Below, piece by piece: positions 55,051 to 63,225 of a stretch of 64,000 nucleotides of DNA. The stretch lies in NCBI RefSeq assembly GCF_000617845.2, contig NZ_DF820425.1:937690-1001689 (forward strand), given 5' to 3'. Each line of letters begins with the position of its first letter. The stretch's first letter is position 1. The position numbers and the translations under genes are program-made. The stretch comes from Bradyrhizobium sp. DOA9. GTDB taxonomy: Bacteria > Pseudomonadota > Alphaproteobacteria > Rhizobiales > Xanthobacteraceae. The notes under the pieces were generated by a model, which was not told the DNA's origin, did not search any database, and worked only from the letters and a program-made list of their open reading frames with translations.

Positions 55051-55899
55051 CTAACCGCCGGCTTCGCCGAAATGGACGTCTTCGAGCAACGACGACGACA
55101 CGGTCGGGACCTGGTCGCCTTCGCTGGCGCGGGAGATGGCGAGGCGGGTCTTGTTGAAGACGCTCTCGGCGCTGCCGGGCTTGCCAAGATTGTTGAGGAA
55201 CTCGCTGACCAGCACACTGTGCTCGCCCTTGCCGTCGTCGACGACCTTGCCGGGCGAGGCGGAGGTGAGGATCAGCGCATTGTCCGACGCGCTGATCGGC
55301 GCGAGACCGTGGCTGTAGGAGCGGAAGCGGCGCTCGTAAGGATTGCGGCGGGAGGCATCGACCACGACGAGCTTGGCCTTGGCGCCCTGCTCCTTCATCA
55401 TGTCGAGCACGCCCTCGATCGACACGCCATGGCGGCGGACGTCGCCTTCCTTCCAGATCACGGCGTCGACCGGCAGCATGTAGCTCTCGCGGCCGGCCTG
55501 CACGCCGTAGCCGCCGAAGAACAGCATGACGACGCTGTCGCGCGTGATCCGGGACTTCAGGCGGCCGACGGCGCGGACCATGTCGTCCTTGGTCGCGTCT
55601 TCGACCATGTCGACGTCAAAGCCGTTCTTGCGCAGCGACGAGGACAGCGCGCGGGCGTCGTTGATCGACTGCGTCAGCGGCGCGCTGGCGTCGGGATAAT
55701 GTCCGTTGCCGATGACCAGCGCGAGGCGCGAGGCCTGGCCGATCGAGCCGGTGATCTGGTCGGTCGAGACGGCCTTGGCGGCATCGATCGCACGCATGTT
55801 GAGAGCAGCATGGGCGCCGATCACCAGCGACACCGTGCCGATGAGGGCCGCGGCGAAGGCGATCGTACGTCTGGAAAGGTCGAGCTGCTTTACATTCAT
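55051..55899 (-). CDS. Caspase-fold protein lacking the catalytic dyad (second copy)
   Basis: Membrane-anchored or exported protein of 282 residues: one hydrophobic segment (about 12-32), then a C14-type caspase domain (L-A-L-V-I-G-N-G-H-Y-P-D-A, N-D-A-R-A-L-S-S-S-L-R-K-N-G-F, M-L-P-V-D-A-V-I-W-K-E-G-D-V-R-R). As in the copy at 29146-30720, the catalytic His is replaced (Tyr131 in F-F-G-G-Y-G) and the Cys is Ser183 (V-D-A-S-R-R-N-P). It lacks the linker and TPR repeats of the first copy. Next to an RND-type adaptor, as is the first copy. ATG 55899 is chosen for the hydrophobic N-terminus. Confidence 0.85.
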   Translation of the reverse strand: MNVKQLDLSRRTIAFAAALIGTVSLVIGAHAALNMRAIDAAKAVSTDQITGSIGQASRLALVIGNGHYPDASAPLTQSINDARALSSSLRKNGFDVDMVEDATKDDMVRAVGRLKSRITRDSVVMLFFGGYGVQAGRESYMLPVDAVIWKEGDVRRHGVSIEGVLDMMKEQGAKAKLVVVDASRRNPYERRFRSYSHGLAPISASDNALILTSASPGKVVDDGKGEHSVLVSEFLNNLGKPGSAESVFNKTRLAISRASEGDQVPTVSSSLLEDVHFGEAGG

Positions 55900-56193
55900 C
55901 TCGCTTCGTTTCCTGTGCCAAAGACCAGCCAAGCGCGCGCACACTGTTTGAGTAGCGCGATAGCGTCTTTAGGTTTGAGGGATTGGCCGGGGAAGTGCCC
56001 CCGAATTGCGCGCAATTTGCGGCGCCGCACCAAACAAACCCTTAACCGCATATAGGTCCTGGGGCAATAGATTGCCCAAAATTTAAGCTAAGTAGCTGAA
56101 TGCGTTAGTTAATTCTCCGCGCTGGAGTCCTGCTTCGTTGGCGTCCCCGTAGCTTTCCGGGGAGCGACCATGCAGCCCTCGTGCCGGCTTTTC

Positions 56194-56209
56194 CGTGATG
56201 TTCATCACA
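56194..56209. promoter_or_regulatory. CRP-type site before the toroid gene
   Basis: On the minus strand TGTGATGAACATCACG, a perfect GTGAT-G-AA-C-ATCAC palindrome fitting TGTGA-N6-TCAC(A/G). It lies in the 421-base gap 55900-56320, about 110 bases before the next plus-strand gene. The rest of the gap shows nothing I can name. Confidence 0.5.
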
Positions 56210-56320
56210 TTTGTATTTCCTGCGAATCCGGGTAGCTTTTTCAACGACTTGCAAGGGGGTGGCGCGCAGATGCCGGCGTGCCTGATATCCCCGACCAAGG
56301 GCCCCGCGACCAGGTATTTC

Positions 56321-58048
56321 ATGAGCTTTCAATATTTTGCCGGCGCCGCCTGCCGGGCGCTGACGGCGCGGAAGGACGGCCCCTCGCTTTACGACGTCTG
56401 CGATGCCGTGTTGTCGGGTACGCCTGGCGGCGATCCGCATCTGGCCAAATTCTACAAGACCGCGCTCGGCAATCCCGCGCTGCGGATCCTGCTCCGCCGC
56501 GCCGGACTGCCCGAGCTGCGCGACGAGACCAGGCTGACGCAGCTGCGGCAGGCCCTCACCCAGGCCCGCGACGAAATCGAGCCCGACTGGGCGGCGGTCG
56601 GGCAGCCGATCGCCGATCTCGTCGACGGCATCACGCTCGACCATCCGAGGCCCCCGCCGGTGCCGTTCAACGCCACGATGCCTGAGAGCGCTGAGATCGA
56701 CGGCGTGATCCGCGATTGCGCGCAGCATCTGCTCGGCTCCTACCGCCGCAACGGCTTCCTGCCGACCTACGCCGCCTTCAACCTGATCGGCGATCCGGAT
56801 GTCCGCGGCCGTGAGCTGATCATGGCGCTGACGGGACTGAACGCGCGCGGCTACAAGAATTCCTCGCTGCTGTTCAACCTCGCCCGCGTCTTCATCGCGC
56901 GCTCGCCGGCACGCGCCGTGGTCAATCCGCCCTGGAAAGGCATTGCCGAGCCGATGTGGGAGCCGGTGCAGATCCGCCACCGCTCGGCCTACTACGATGC
57001 ATTCTTCATCGAGGCGCTGCTGAGCTATGTCGAAACCGGGCTCGCCTCGCCGGCCGACAAGATCGCGGCGGAGCGCGCCATCGCCGACATGGTCGATTTC
57101 TGCGTCAACATCAGCCGCGAGGAGGTCGAGGGCTTGGGCGGCGCGCGCTTTGACGTCATCACCGCGCTGGCGCCGGCGCCGCATCCGCGCTTCTCGCGCT
57201 ACTTCGCGCAGATCAAGCAGGACCTCGGCTTCGGCATCTACGTGCCGGATTGCGACACCACGGCCTGCTCGATCTCCGCGGCGACGCAGGCCGGCTGTAC
57301 CGATGCCATCATCGACCAGCCGCTGCTGGACTTCTATGCGGGTTATCAGGTGCGCGCCGGCGTCAACGAGCCGCGCGTGACCGTGCCGCTCAACGACAAT
57401 ATCGACTATGAGGGCGGGGTTGCGACCTGGATCGACAATCTCAATGGCGAGCGCCCCTACGGCAACGATCTCGATCCGACGCTCAATCTCGACATTCTCG
57501 AGGTCAGCTTTCGCAATCTTGCGCGATGGAAGGTCCTGGAGACGCCGTCGCGGCTCGCCACCGTCCATCGCATCATCGGATTCCAGAAGCGCCTCGCGGC
57601 CAGCGGCGCCTTCGCCAATCCGCGCTCGCACATCTATTACCTGCCGGAGCTCTACAGCGCCTATTTCGGCCGCTGCTATGCCGCCTTCCTGGCGCTGCCG
57701 CTGGCGGCGCAGGCCGCGATCGATCCGGACGGCGATTTCGATTTCATCCGCCACCGCGTGCTGTCCTACGTCAAGGGCGAGCTGATGGCGGCCGAGATGA
57801 ACGTGTTCGACGCCGCGCTGGCGCTGATCGCGCTCGGCCATCTCGGCGCCGACCCGCGCGCCTTCGCACCGGCGCTGAACGTGATCGTCGCCAGCCTTGG
57901 CGAAGGCGGCCGCCGCGGCCCGTTCCGCGCCTATGAATGGAACAAGATGAAGACGCCGACGCGGATCCTGGTCGGCGGGCCCGAGGTGACGTCGGCGTTC
58001 GTGCTGATGGGGCTGGCGGTAGCGAAGCGGGCGATGGCGCGGGCGTGA
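56321..58048 (+). CDS. Alpha/alpha-toroid protein with cyclase-like D-x-D motif
   Basis: Soluble protein of about 575 residues. The central and C-terminal parts look like the terpenoid-cyclase/prenyltransferase alpha-alpha toroid: V-P-D-C-D-T-T-A-C-S-I-S-A-A-T-Q-A-G (compare the D-x-D-D-T-A acid motif of class II terpene cyclases, here with Thr at the third acidic position), V-A-T-W-I-D, and N-D-L-D-P-T-L-N-L-D-I-L-E-V. The family resemblance is in the spacing of these motifs, not in overall identity, so activity is uncertain. The start at 56321 has AGG six bases upstream; ATG 56270 is possible. A CRP-type palindrome lies upstream. Confidence 0.65.
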   Translation: MSFQYFAGAACRALTARKDGPSLYDVCDAVLSGTPGGDPHLAKFYKTALGNPALRILLRRAGLPELRDETRLTQLRQALTQARDEIEPDWAAVGQPIADLVDGITLDHPRPPPVPFNATMPESAEIDGVIRDCAQHLLGSYRRNGFLPTYAAFNLIGDPDVRGRELIMALTGLNARGYKNSSLLFNLARVFIARSPARAVVNPPWKGIAEPMWEPVQIRHRSAYYDAFFIEALLSYVETGLASPADKIAAERAIADMVDFCVNISREEVEGLGGARFDVITALAPAPHPRFSRYFAQIKQDLGFGIYVPDCDTTACSISAATQAGCTDAIIDQPLLDFYAGYQVRAGVNEPRVTVPLNDNIDYEGGVATWIDNLNGERPYGNDLDPTLNLDILEVSFRNLARWKVLETPSRLATVHRIIGFQKRLAASGAFANPRSHIYYLPELYSAYFGRCYAAFLALPLAAQAAIDPDGDFDFIRHRVLSYVKGELMAAEMNVFDAALALIALGHLGADPRAFAPALNVIVASLGEGGRRGPFRAYEWNKMKTPTRILVGGPEVTSAFVLMGLAVAKRAMARA

Positions 58049-58061
58049 TGCACTCTCTTAG

Positions 58062-58085
58062 CTTCCCCTGGAGGGGGAGGGTAAG
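58062..58085. repeat. Fragment of the ACCCTCCCCT-type repeat
   Basis: TTCCCCTGGAGGGGGAGGGT matches the left arm of the element at 22638-22808 after one base change. No right arm is found here. Confidence 0.6.
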
Positions 58086-58208
58086 TGAAGCGCCATCGAT
58101 CAATGACAGGAAGTTGAAAGCGAATCCGTTCGGCATGCGCTGGCCGGGCCGCCAAAAGCCGACCACAATTGCGCGGTCTATCGAGATCGTCATCACAACC
58201 GGACCGGC

Positions 58209-58934
58209 ATGTTGCGAAAAGCCCTGATTGCGCTGTCCTTGTTCGCCATCCCTTCGCTGGCTGAGGCCGCTGAGACCAGCGGCACGGCAAAGGTTCGCGC
58301 CGGCGATGCCGTGGTGATCGGCACCACGCGGATCCGGCTCGGCGGCATCGACGCGCCGGCGGTCGACCAGCTCTGCCTCAACACCAAGACGGAGCGCTGG
58401 ACCTGCGGCGTCGCGGCCCGCGACGAGCTCGCCAAATACACCGAAGGAAAGCACTGGGTCTGCCACACGAGGTCGATCGACCGGCGCGGCCGCACCGTGG
58501 CGCGCTGCGAGGTCGGCGGCGAGGACATCCAGAAATGGCTGGTGCGCGCCGGCTGGGCGCTGGCCTACACCCGCATGTCCCGCGATTACGAAGCGGACGA
58601 AAAGGCCGCACGCGAGGCAAAAGCCGGGATGTGGCAGGGCGCCTTCATCGCCCCCTGGGACTGGCGCGTCCGCAACAAGAAGACCGCCATCCTGGGCGCC
58701 ACCAAGCCGCCCGACGGGGCGCATGCGGTGCTGCTGGCTTCGGCCTCGGGGCCGGTCGCGCCGTCGCCGGATTGCACCATCAAGGGCAACGTCAACAGCG
58801 CCGGCGAATGCATCTATCACCAGCCGACCAGCCGCTGGTACACCCAGATCAGGATGAAGATCAGCAAGGGCACCCGCTGGTTCTGCTCGGTCGAAGAGGC
58901 CGAAGCGGCCGGTTGCCGGGAGACGAAGCGATAA
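58209..58934 (+). CDS. Exported thermonuclease-like (SNase) protein
   Basis: Protein of 241 residues with a signal peptide (M-L-R-K-A-L-I-A-L-S-L-F-A-I-P-S-L-A-E-A-A). SNase-like OB fold: V-R-A-G-D-A-V-V-I-G-T-T-R-I-R-L-G-G-I-D-A-P, with the Arg/Asp region I-D-R-R-G-R-T-V-A-R-C and W-L-V-R-A-G-W-A-L-A-Y. The C-terminal 60 residues form the separate C-T-I-K-G-N-V-N...G-E-C-I-Y-H-Q-P...W-Y-T...R-W-F-C-S-V-E-E-A-E-A-A-G-C-R module often attached to such nucleases. It probably cuts extracellular or periplasmic nucleic acid, if the catalytic Arg residues are kept. Confidence 0.87.
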   Translation: MLRKALIALSLFAIPSLAEAAETSGTAKVRAGDAVVIGTTRIRLGGIDAPAVDQLCLNTKTERWTCGVAARDELAKYTEGKHWVCHTRSIDRRGRTVARCEVGGEDIQKWLVRAGWALAYTRMSRDYEADEKAAREAKAGMWQGAFIAPWDWRVRNKKTAILGATKPPDGAHAVLLASASGPVAPSPDCTIKGNVNSAGECIYHQPTSRWYTQIRMKISKGTRWFCSVEEAEAAGCRETKR

Positions 58935-59034
58935 CCCAGCCCTGCATTTTGCGCGCTTTTCTAACGCTCCATCGCCACGTAAGAACGTTGCAGCGACCCA
59001 CCACCCTGTTCTCTGGCAATAAGGACTGACAGCA

Positions 59035-60222
59035 ATGACCGTTCGTGCGGGCCGGGAGTTTCTGGCCATCCCCGGGCCCACCACGATGCCCGACGAGGTG
59101 CTGCAGGCGATGCACCGTCCGGCGATCGACATCTACTCCAAGGAGATGCTGGATCTCACCGAGAGCCTGCTCAGCGACATCTCGAAGCTGTTCGCGACCA
59201 AGGGCAAGTCCTACATCTACATCGCCAACGGCCACGGCGCCTGGGAAGCGGCGCTCAGCAACGTGCTGTCGCGCGGCGACAAGGTGCTGGTGCTGGAGAG
59301 CGGACGCTTCGCGATCGGCTGGGGCAACGCGGCGGCGCTGATGGGCGCCGAGGTCGAGGTGCTCAAGGGCGACTGGCGCCGCGCGGTGCGGCCGCACGAG
59401 GTCGAGGAACGCCTGCGCCGCGACAAGGAGCACAGCATCAAGGCCGTCGTCGTGGTCCAGGTCGACACGGCTAGCGGCGTGCAGAACGACATCGAGGCGA
59501 TCGGCAAGGCGATCAAGGCCAGCGGCCATCCCGCGCTCTACATGGTCGACACCGTCGCCTCGCTCGGCTGCATGCCGTTCGAGATGGACAAATGGGGTAT
59601 CGACGTCGCGATGTCCGGCTCGCAGAAGGGCCTGATGACGCCGCCCGGCCTCGGCTTCGTCGCCGCCAATGCGCGCGCGCTCGAGGTGCACAAGAAGGCG
59701 AATATGTCGACGCCCTATTGGAGCTGGAGCGAGCGCGAGGGCACCGAGAATTATCGCAAATATGCCGGCACCGCGCCGGTGCATCTGTTGTTCGCCTTGC
59801 GCAAGGCGATCGACATGCTGCACGAGGAAGGGCTCGAGAACGCCTTCCGCCGCCACAGCCTGCTCGGCGAAGCCGCGCGCCGCGCGGTTGCGATGTGGTC
59901 GGAAGGCCAGGTGCTCGGCTTCAACGTGGCCGAAGCCAGCGAGCGCTCCAACACCGTGACCACGGTGACGATGAGCAACGGCCACGACCCCGCCGTGCTG
60001 CAGCGCTATTGCAAGGACAAATGCGGCGTCGTGCTCGGCACCGGCATCGGCGATCTCTCCGGACAAGCCTTCCGCATCGCCCATATGGGCCATGTCAATG
60101 CGCCGATGCTGCTCGGCACGCTCGGTGTGATCGAGGTCGGCCTCAACGCGCTGAAGATCCCGCACGGCAAGGGCGGGCTCGAAGCGGCGGTGTCGTATCT
60201 GGGCGACGAGGTGGCGGTGTAA
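59035..60222 (+). CDS. Serine-glyoxylate aminotransferase-like enzyme
   Basis: Class V PLP aminotransferase of 395 residues. F-L-A-I-P-G-P-T-T-M-P-D-E-V-L at the N-terminus, I-A-N-G-H-G-A-W-E-A-A-L-S-N, V-D-T-V-A-S-L-G and the PLP lysine in S-G-S-Q-K-G-L-M-T-P-P-G are the hallmarks of the SgaA/AGXT group. Likely reaction: L-serine + glyoxylate to hydroxypyruvate + glycine, in one-carbon or glyoxylate metabolism; alanine-glyoxylate activity is an alternative. It stands alone between the nuclease and a dispersed repeat. AAGGA precedes the ATG. Confidence 0.9.
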   Translation: MTVRAGREFLAIPGPTTMPDEVLQAMHRPAIDIYSKEMLDLTESLLSDISKLFATKGKSYIYIANGHGAWEAALSNVLSRGDKVLVLESGRFAIGWGNAAALMGAEVEVLKGDWRRAVRPHEVEERLRRDKEHSIKAVVVVQVDTASGVQNDIEAIGKAIKASGHPALYMVDTVASLGCMPFEMDKWGIDVAMSGSQKGLMTPPGLGFVAANARALEVHKKANMSTPYWSWSEREGTENYRKYAGTAPVHLLFALRKAIDMLHEEGLENAFRRHSLLGEAARRAVAMWSEGQVLGFNVAEASERSNTVTTVTMSNGHDPAVLQRYCKDKCGVVLGTGIGDLSGQAFRIAHMGHVNAPMLLGTLGVIEVGLNALKIPHGKGGLEAAVSYLGDEVAV

Positions 60223-60237
60223 ACGCAAGCCCGCCCT

Positions 60238-60390
60238 TCTTCCTTCTCCCCTTGCGGAAGAAGCTGGCGCGAAGCGCCGGATGAGGGGTTGCCTCCGCGA
60301 ATTCAGTATAGAGATAGACTCGCGGATAGAACCCCTCACCCGTCTCGCCGCTACGCGGCGAGCCACCCTCTCCCACAAGGGGATAGGGGA
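60238..60390. repeat. Palindromic intergenic repeat (CTTCTCCCC type)
   Basis: Left part CTTCTCCCCTTGCGG and right part CACAAGGGGATAGGG pair imperfectly over about 150 bases, with GGATGAGGGG/CCCCTCACCC and GCCGCTACGCGGCGAGC inside. It fills the gap between two convergent genes. Confidence 0.65.
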
Positions 60391-60393
60391 AGA

Positions 60394-61500
60394 TCAGCGC
60401 GCTAGCCGATACGCCTCCACCTGCTTCTTCAACTCGTCCAGCGACGCAAGCGGCGCTTCCGGATCCACCCGATACTCCCCGCTTGCCAGCCACTTCAGTA
60501 CCTTCGCATCGATCACCGGCGAGTGGTGGATGACGTCGCTGTAGTTGTTCAGGTCGTGCGTGACCGATTTGACCGCGCGGAAATCGTGCAGGCGGACGTT
60601 GGGCAATTGCGTCAGACGCTGCGCAATGTGCGCCGTGAGATCGGTGACGATCTTCAGCGTTTCGGGCGAGGCATCGCGCATCGCGACGAATTGCAGGATC
60701 GAATAGGGCGGGAAGTAGATGTCGAAGGTCACGCCCGGATGGCGCGCGATCAGGCCGACGGCGTCCTGCTCGAAATGCCGGACCATGGCATCATAGCCGT
60801 AGCCCTCGCCGAGGAAGCGGCTGCGGACGGGACTGGTGATATAGGTGAAGGCGGCAAGCGTCTTCTTCGCATTGTAGTCGCGCGCAACGTCGAAATCCCG
60901 CGGCAGGGCGTAGATGTCGTCGATGTCTGACAGCGCGAACTTGACCGGCAGATAGGGTGACGCCCGGGTCAGCGGCTCCCGCAGCGGCGGAACGGACCGC
61001 AGCAACGCGAACAGGGATTCCTTCGCCATCGCCGCGCTGAACAGGTAGGAGGCGATGCCTTTCGTCGTCCGGCGGTAGAGATCGACGGACAAATAAGGAT
61101 CGGCCTCGATCTCGGCGGCATCGATGAAGATGAAGTCGTCCATCTCCCAGATCACGCGCTTTGCGCCGCGGTCGATCGCCTGCTCCAGCACGAAGGCCTG
61201 CTGGCGCGAGTTGGAGCCGGTCATCGCCAGCTTGAGCGAGCGGACACCAAGCGCGCGGTCGATGTCGCTCTGGCGGAAATGGATCGCCAGCGATGTGCCC
61301 ATGAAGGCGGTGTCGAACGGCTGGCTGCGGATCAGCCCGGCATTCTGCACGCGCGTGTCCTCCGAGTAGAAGGCCGGGACCAGACGCGAGGGGCGGAACA
61401 ATTGCAGGGGATCGACCACGAAGGTGAGCGCTGCGGCGCCGAGCACGCAGGCCGCGCTCGCCAGCAGAAGACGCAAGAGATGGGTGAACGCGCTCCTCAT
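60394..61500 (-). CDS. Membrane-anchored SGNH/AlgJ-like protein partner of MBOAT
   Basis: Protein of 368 residues with one N-terminal membrane segment (about 7-28), then a periplasmic domain. F-M-G-T-S-L-A-I-H-F (GxS-like block I), V-I-W-E-M-D-D-F and a C-terminal Y-S-D-V-I-H-H-S-P (D-x-x-H-like block V) give an SGNH/GDSL pattern like that of AlgJ/AlgX or the WssI-like acetylation proteins. Its start overlaps the stop of the upstream MBOAT gene (TGATG). The pair would O-acetylate an extracellular polysaccharide, with the MBOAT passing the acetyl group across the membrane. Confidence 0.75.
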   Translation of the reverse strand: MRSAFTHLLRLLLASAACVLGAAALTFVVDPLQLFRPSRLVPAFYSEDTRVQNAGLIRSQPFDTAFMGTSLAIHFRQSDIDRALGVRSLKLAMTGSNSRQQAFVLEQAIDRGAKRVIWEMDDFIFIDAAEIEADPYLSVDLYRRTTKGIASYLFSAAMAKESLFALLRSVPPLREPLTRASPYLPVKFALSDIDDIYALPRDFDVARDYNAKKTLAAFTYITSPVRSRFLGEGYGYDAMVRHFEQDAVGLIARHPGVTFDIYFPPYSILQFVAMRDASPETLKIVTDLTAHIAQRLTQLPNVRLHDFRAVKSVTHDLNNYSDVIHHSPVIDAKVLKWLASGEYRVDPEAPLASLDELKKQVEAYRLAR

Positions 61501-62936
61501 CAGAACCGGAAATAGATGAATTCGCTGTGGCTCTGGATGCCCAGGAAGCCGAAGGCGAGCACCAGCGAGGCCGCATAGAGCACCAGGGGCCGCATGCGCC
61601 CTGCCCGCAAGGCCTCGCCGACCTTGCGGCCCGCGTGGTCGTAGCCCATCAGCGCTTGCGTGTTCGGCGCCAGCCACACCAGCGCCGCGTAGACCATGAC
61701 CTGCACGAGGGCTGCGATCTCCTCGCGGCCGAACACAATATTCGAGGGATCGGCCATGGCGCGAAGGACGCGCAGCGCCCATTCCACACTCGCGGCGCGG
61801 AAGAAGACCCAGGCGATGACGACGGCGAGGAAGGTCAGCGCAGCGCCCGCGATGCGAGCCGGGCGTGCAAGCGGCGGCGGAACGTTCGGCACCAAGGCAT
61901 TGAAGGCATGATTGACGCAGAGATACGCGCCGTGCAGTGCGCCCCAGATTACAAACGTCCAGGCCGCGCCGTGCCAGAGCCCGCCGAGCAGCATCGTGAT
62001 CATCAAGTTGACGTAGCGGAGCACGCGGCCGCGGCGGTTGCCGCCGAGCGGGATGTAGAGATAGTCGCGCAAAAATTGCGACAGCGTCATGTGCCAGCGC
62101 CGCCAGAACTCGACGATGCTGGTCGCCTTGTAGGGCGAATTGAAGTTGACGGGCAGGAAGATGCCGAACATCAGCGAGATCCCGATCGCCATGTCGGAAT
62201 AGCCGGAGAAGTCGAAATAGAGCTGGAAGGTGTAGGCGAGCGCACCACACCAGGCCTGGTCGAAGCTCGGCGAGCGCGCCTCGAAGGCGAGCGCGACCAG
62301 CGGCTGGATGCCGTCGGCAAGGCAGGTCTTCTTGAACAGGCCGATCGCGAAGATGATGATTCCGCACAACATGAGATGCGCGTCCGGATGCTTGGTCTCC
62401 TCCTCCTCGAATTGCGGGATCATGTCCTTGTGATGGAGGATCGGCCCGGCGATCAGATGCGGGAAGTAGGTCACGAACAGCGCGTAGTGCGGCAGCGCAT
62501 AGGCCGCAACCTGGCCGCGATAGGCATCGACCAGGAAAGCGATCTGGGTGAAGGTGTAGAAGGAGATGCCGACCGGCAGCAGGATCTGAAGCGCGACATG
62601 CGTGCCGAGCAGCGCGTTGACGTTCTCGGCGACAAAGCCGGCATATTTGAAGATGCCGAGCATGAGGAGATCGCCGGCGACGCCGACGATGAGCGCGGCC
62701 TTTCGTTTCCGATGCGTGAGCTCCGCCACGATCAGGAGATGGCCGACGCCGTAATTGAAGGCGATCGACAGCAGCAGCAGGGCAACGAACTGCCAGCTGC
62801 CGATGGCATAGAAGGTGATCGAGGCCAGCGCCAGCCAGACCACCGGAGCCAGATTGCTGCGCCGGCCGAGCCGGAAATAGCCGGCGAGCACGACCGGCAG
62901 GAACAGCAGGATGAAGGCATAGGAATTGAACAGCAT
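61500..62936 (-). CDS. MBOAT-family acyltransferase (AlgI-like)
   Basis: Polytopic membrane protein of 478 residues with about 10-12 membrane segments. AlgI-type motifs: L-P-V-G-I-S-F-Y-T-F-T-Q-I-A-F-L-V-D, F-P-H-L-I-A-G-P-I-L-H-H, Y-F-D-F-S-G-Y-S-D-M-A-I-G, F-N-S-P-Y-K-A-T-S-I-V-E-F-W-R-R-W-H-M-T-L-S-Q-F-L-R-D-Y-L-Y-I-P-L-G-G-N and the catalytic-His region L-G-G-L-W-H-G-A-A-W. It moves acetyl groups to an acceptor in the periplasm, with the downstream SGNH-like protein as its likely transferase partner. ATG 62936 is chosen from the M-L-F-N-S-Y-A-F-I-L-L-F-L-P start. Confidence 0.92.
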   Translation of the reverse strand: MLFNSYAFILLFLPVVLAGYFRLGRRSNLAPVVWLALASITFYAIGSWQFVALLLLSIAFNYGVGHLLIVAELTHRKRKAALIVGVAGDLLMLGIFKYAGFVAENVNALLGTHVALQILLPVGISFYTFTQIAFLVDAYRGQVAAYALPHYALFVTYFPHLIAGPILHHKDMIPQFEEEETKHPDAHLMLCGIIIFAIGLFKKTCLADGIQPLVALAFEARSPSFDQAWCGALAYTFQLYFDFSGYSDMAIGISLMFGIFLPVNFNSPYKATSIVEFWRRWHMTLSQFLRDYLYIPLGGNRRGRVLRYVNLMITMLLGGLWHGAAWTFVIWGALHGAYLCVNHAFNALVPNVPPPLARPARIAGAALTFLAVVIAWVFFRAASVEWALRVLRAMADPSNIVFGREEIAALVQVMVYAALVWLAPNTQALMGYDHAGRKVGEALRAGRMRPLVLYAASLVLAFGFLGIQSHSEFIYFRF

Positions 62937-63070
62937 CGGGCTGGACCGGCGGCGGGATAGCGTCCCTAAAGCATACAAGGGGCCGGTCAACAACCCGGCA
63001 GCCTGGGGCGGTCGTGCTGGCAATCCGCAGGCGCGTCGCCATATGATGCGTGGCCTGCCGCCTTTCCTGG

Positions 63071-63191
63071 CGTCATTGCCGGGCTTGACCCTCCTGCGGG
63101 GCCGAAGCCGCTCCGGCGCGGCGTAGGCCCGGCCATCCATCGATAAGGAATTCGTCCTTGATGGATGCGCGGATCAAGCCCGCGCATGACG
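63071..63191. repeat. Palindromic intergenic repeat (CGTCATTGCC type)
   Basis: CGTCATTGCCGGGCTTGA at the left and TCAAGCCCGCGCATGACG at the right pair with few mismatches; inner arms CATCCATC/GATGGATG. It occupies most of the 289-base gap between the MBOAT and oligopeptidase genes. Confidence 0.7.
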
Positions 63192-63225
63192 AGCTGGGTT
63201 CCGGCGAGACACGAACGAGGACCGA

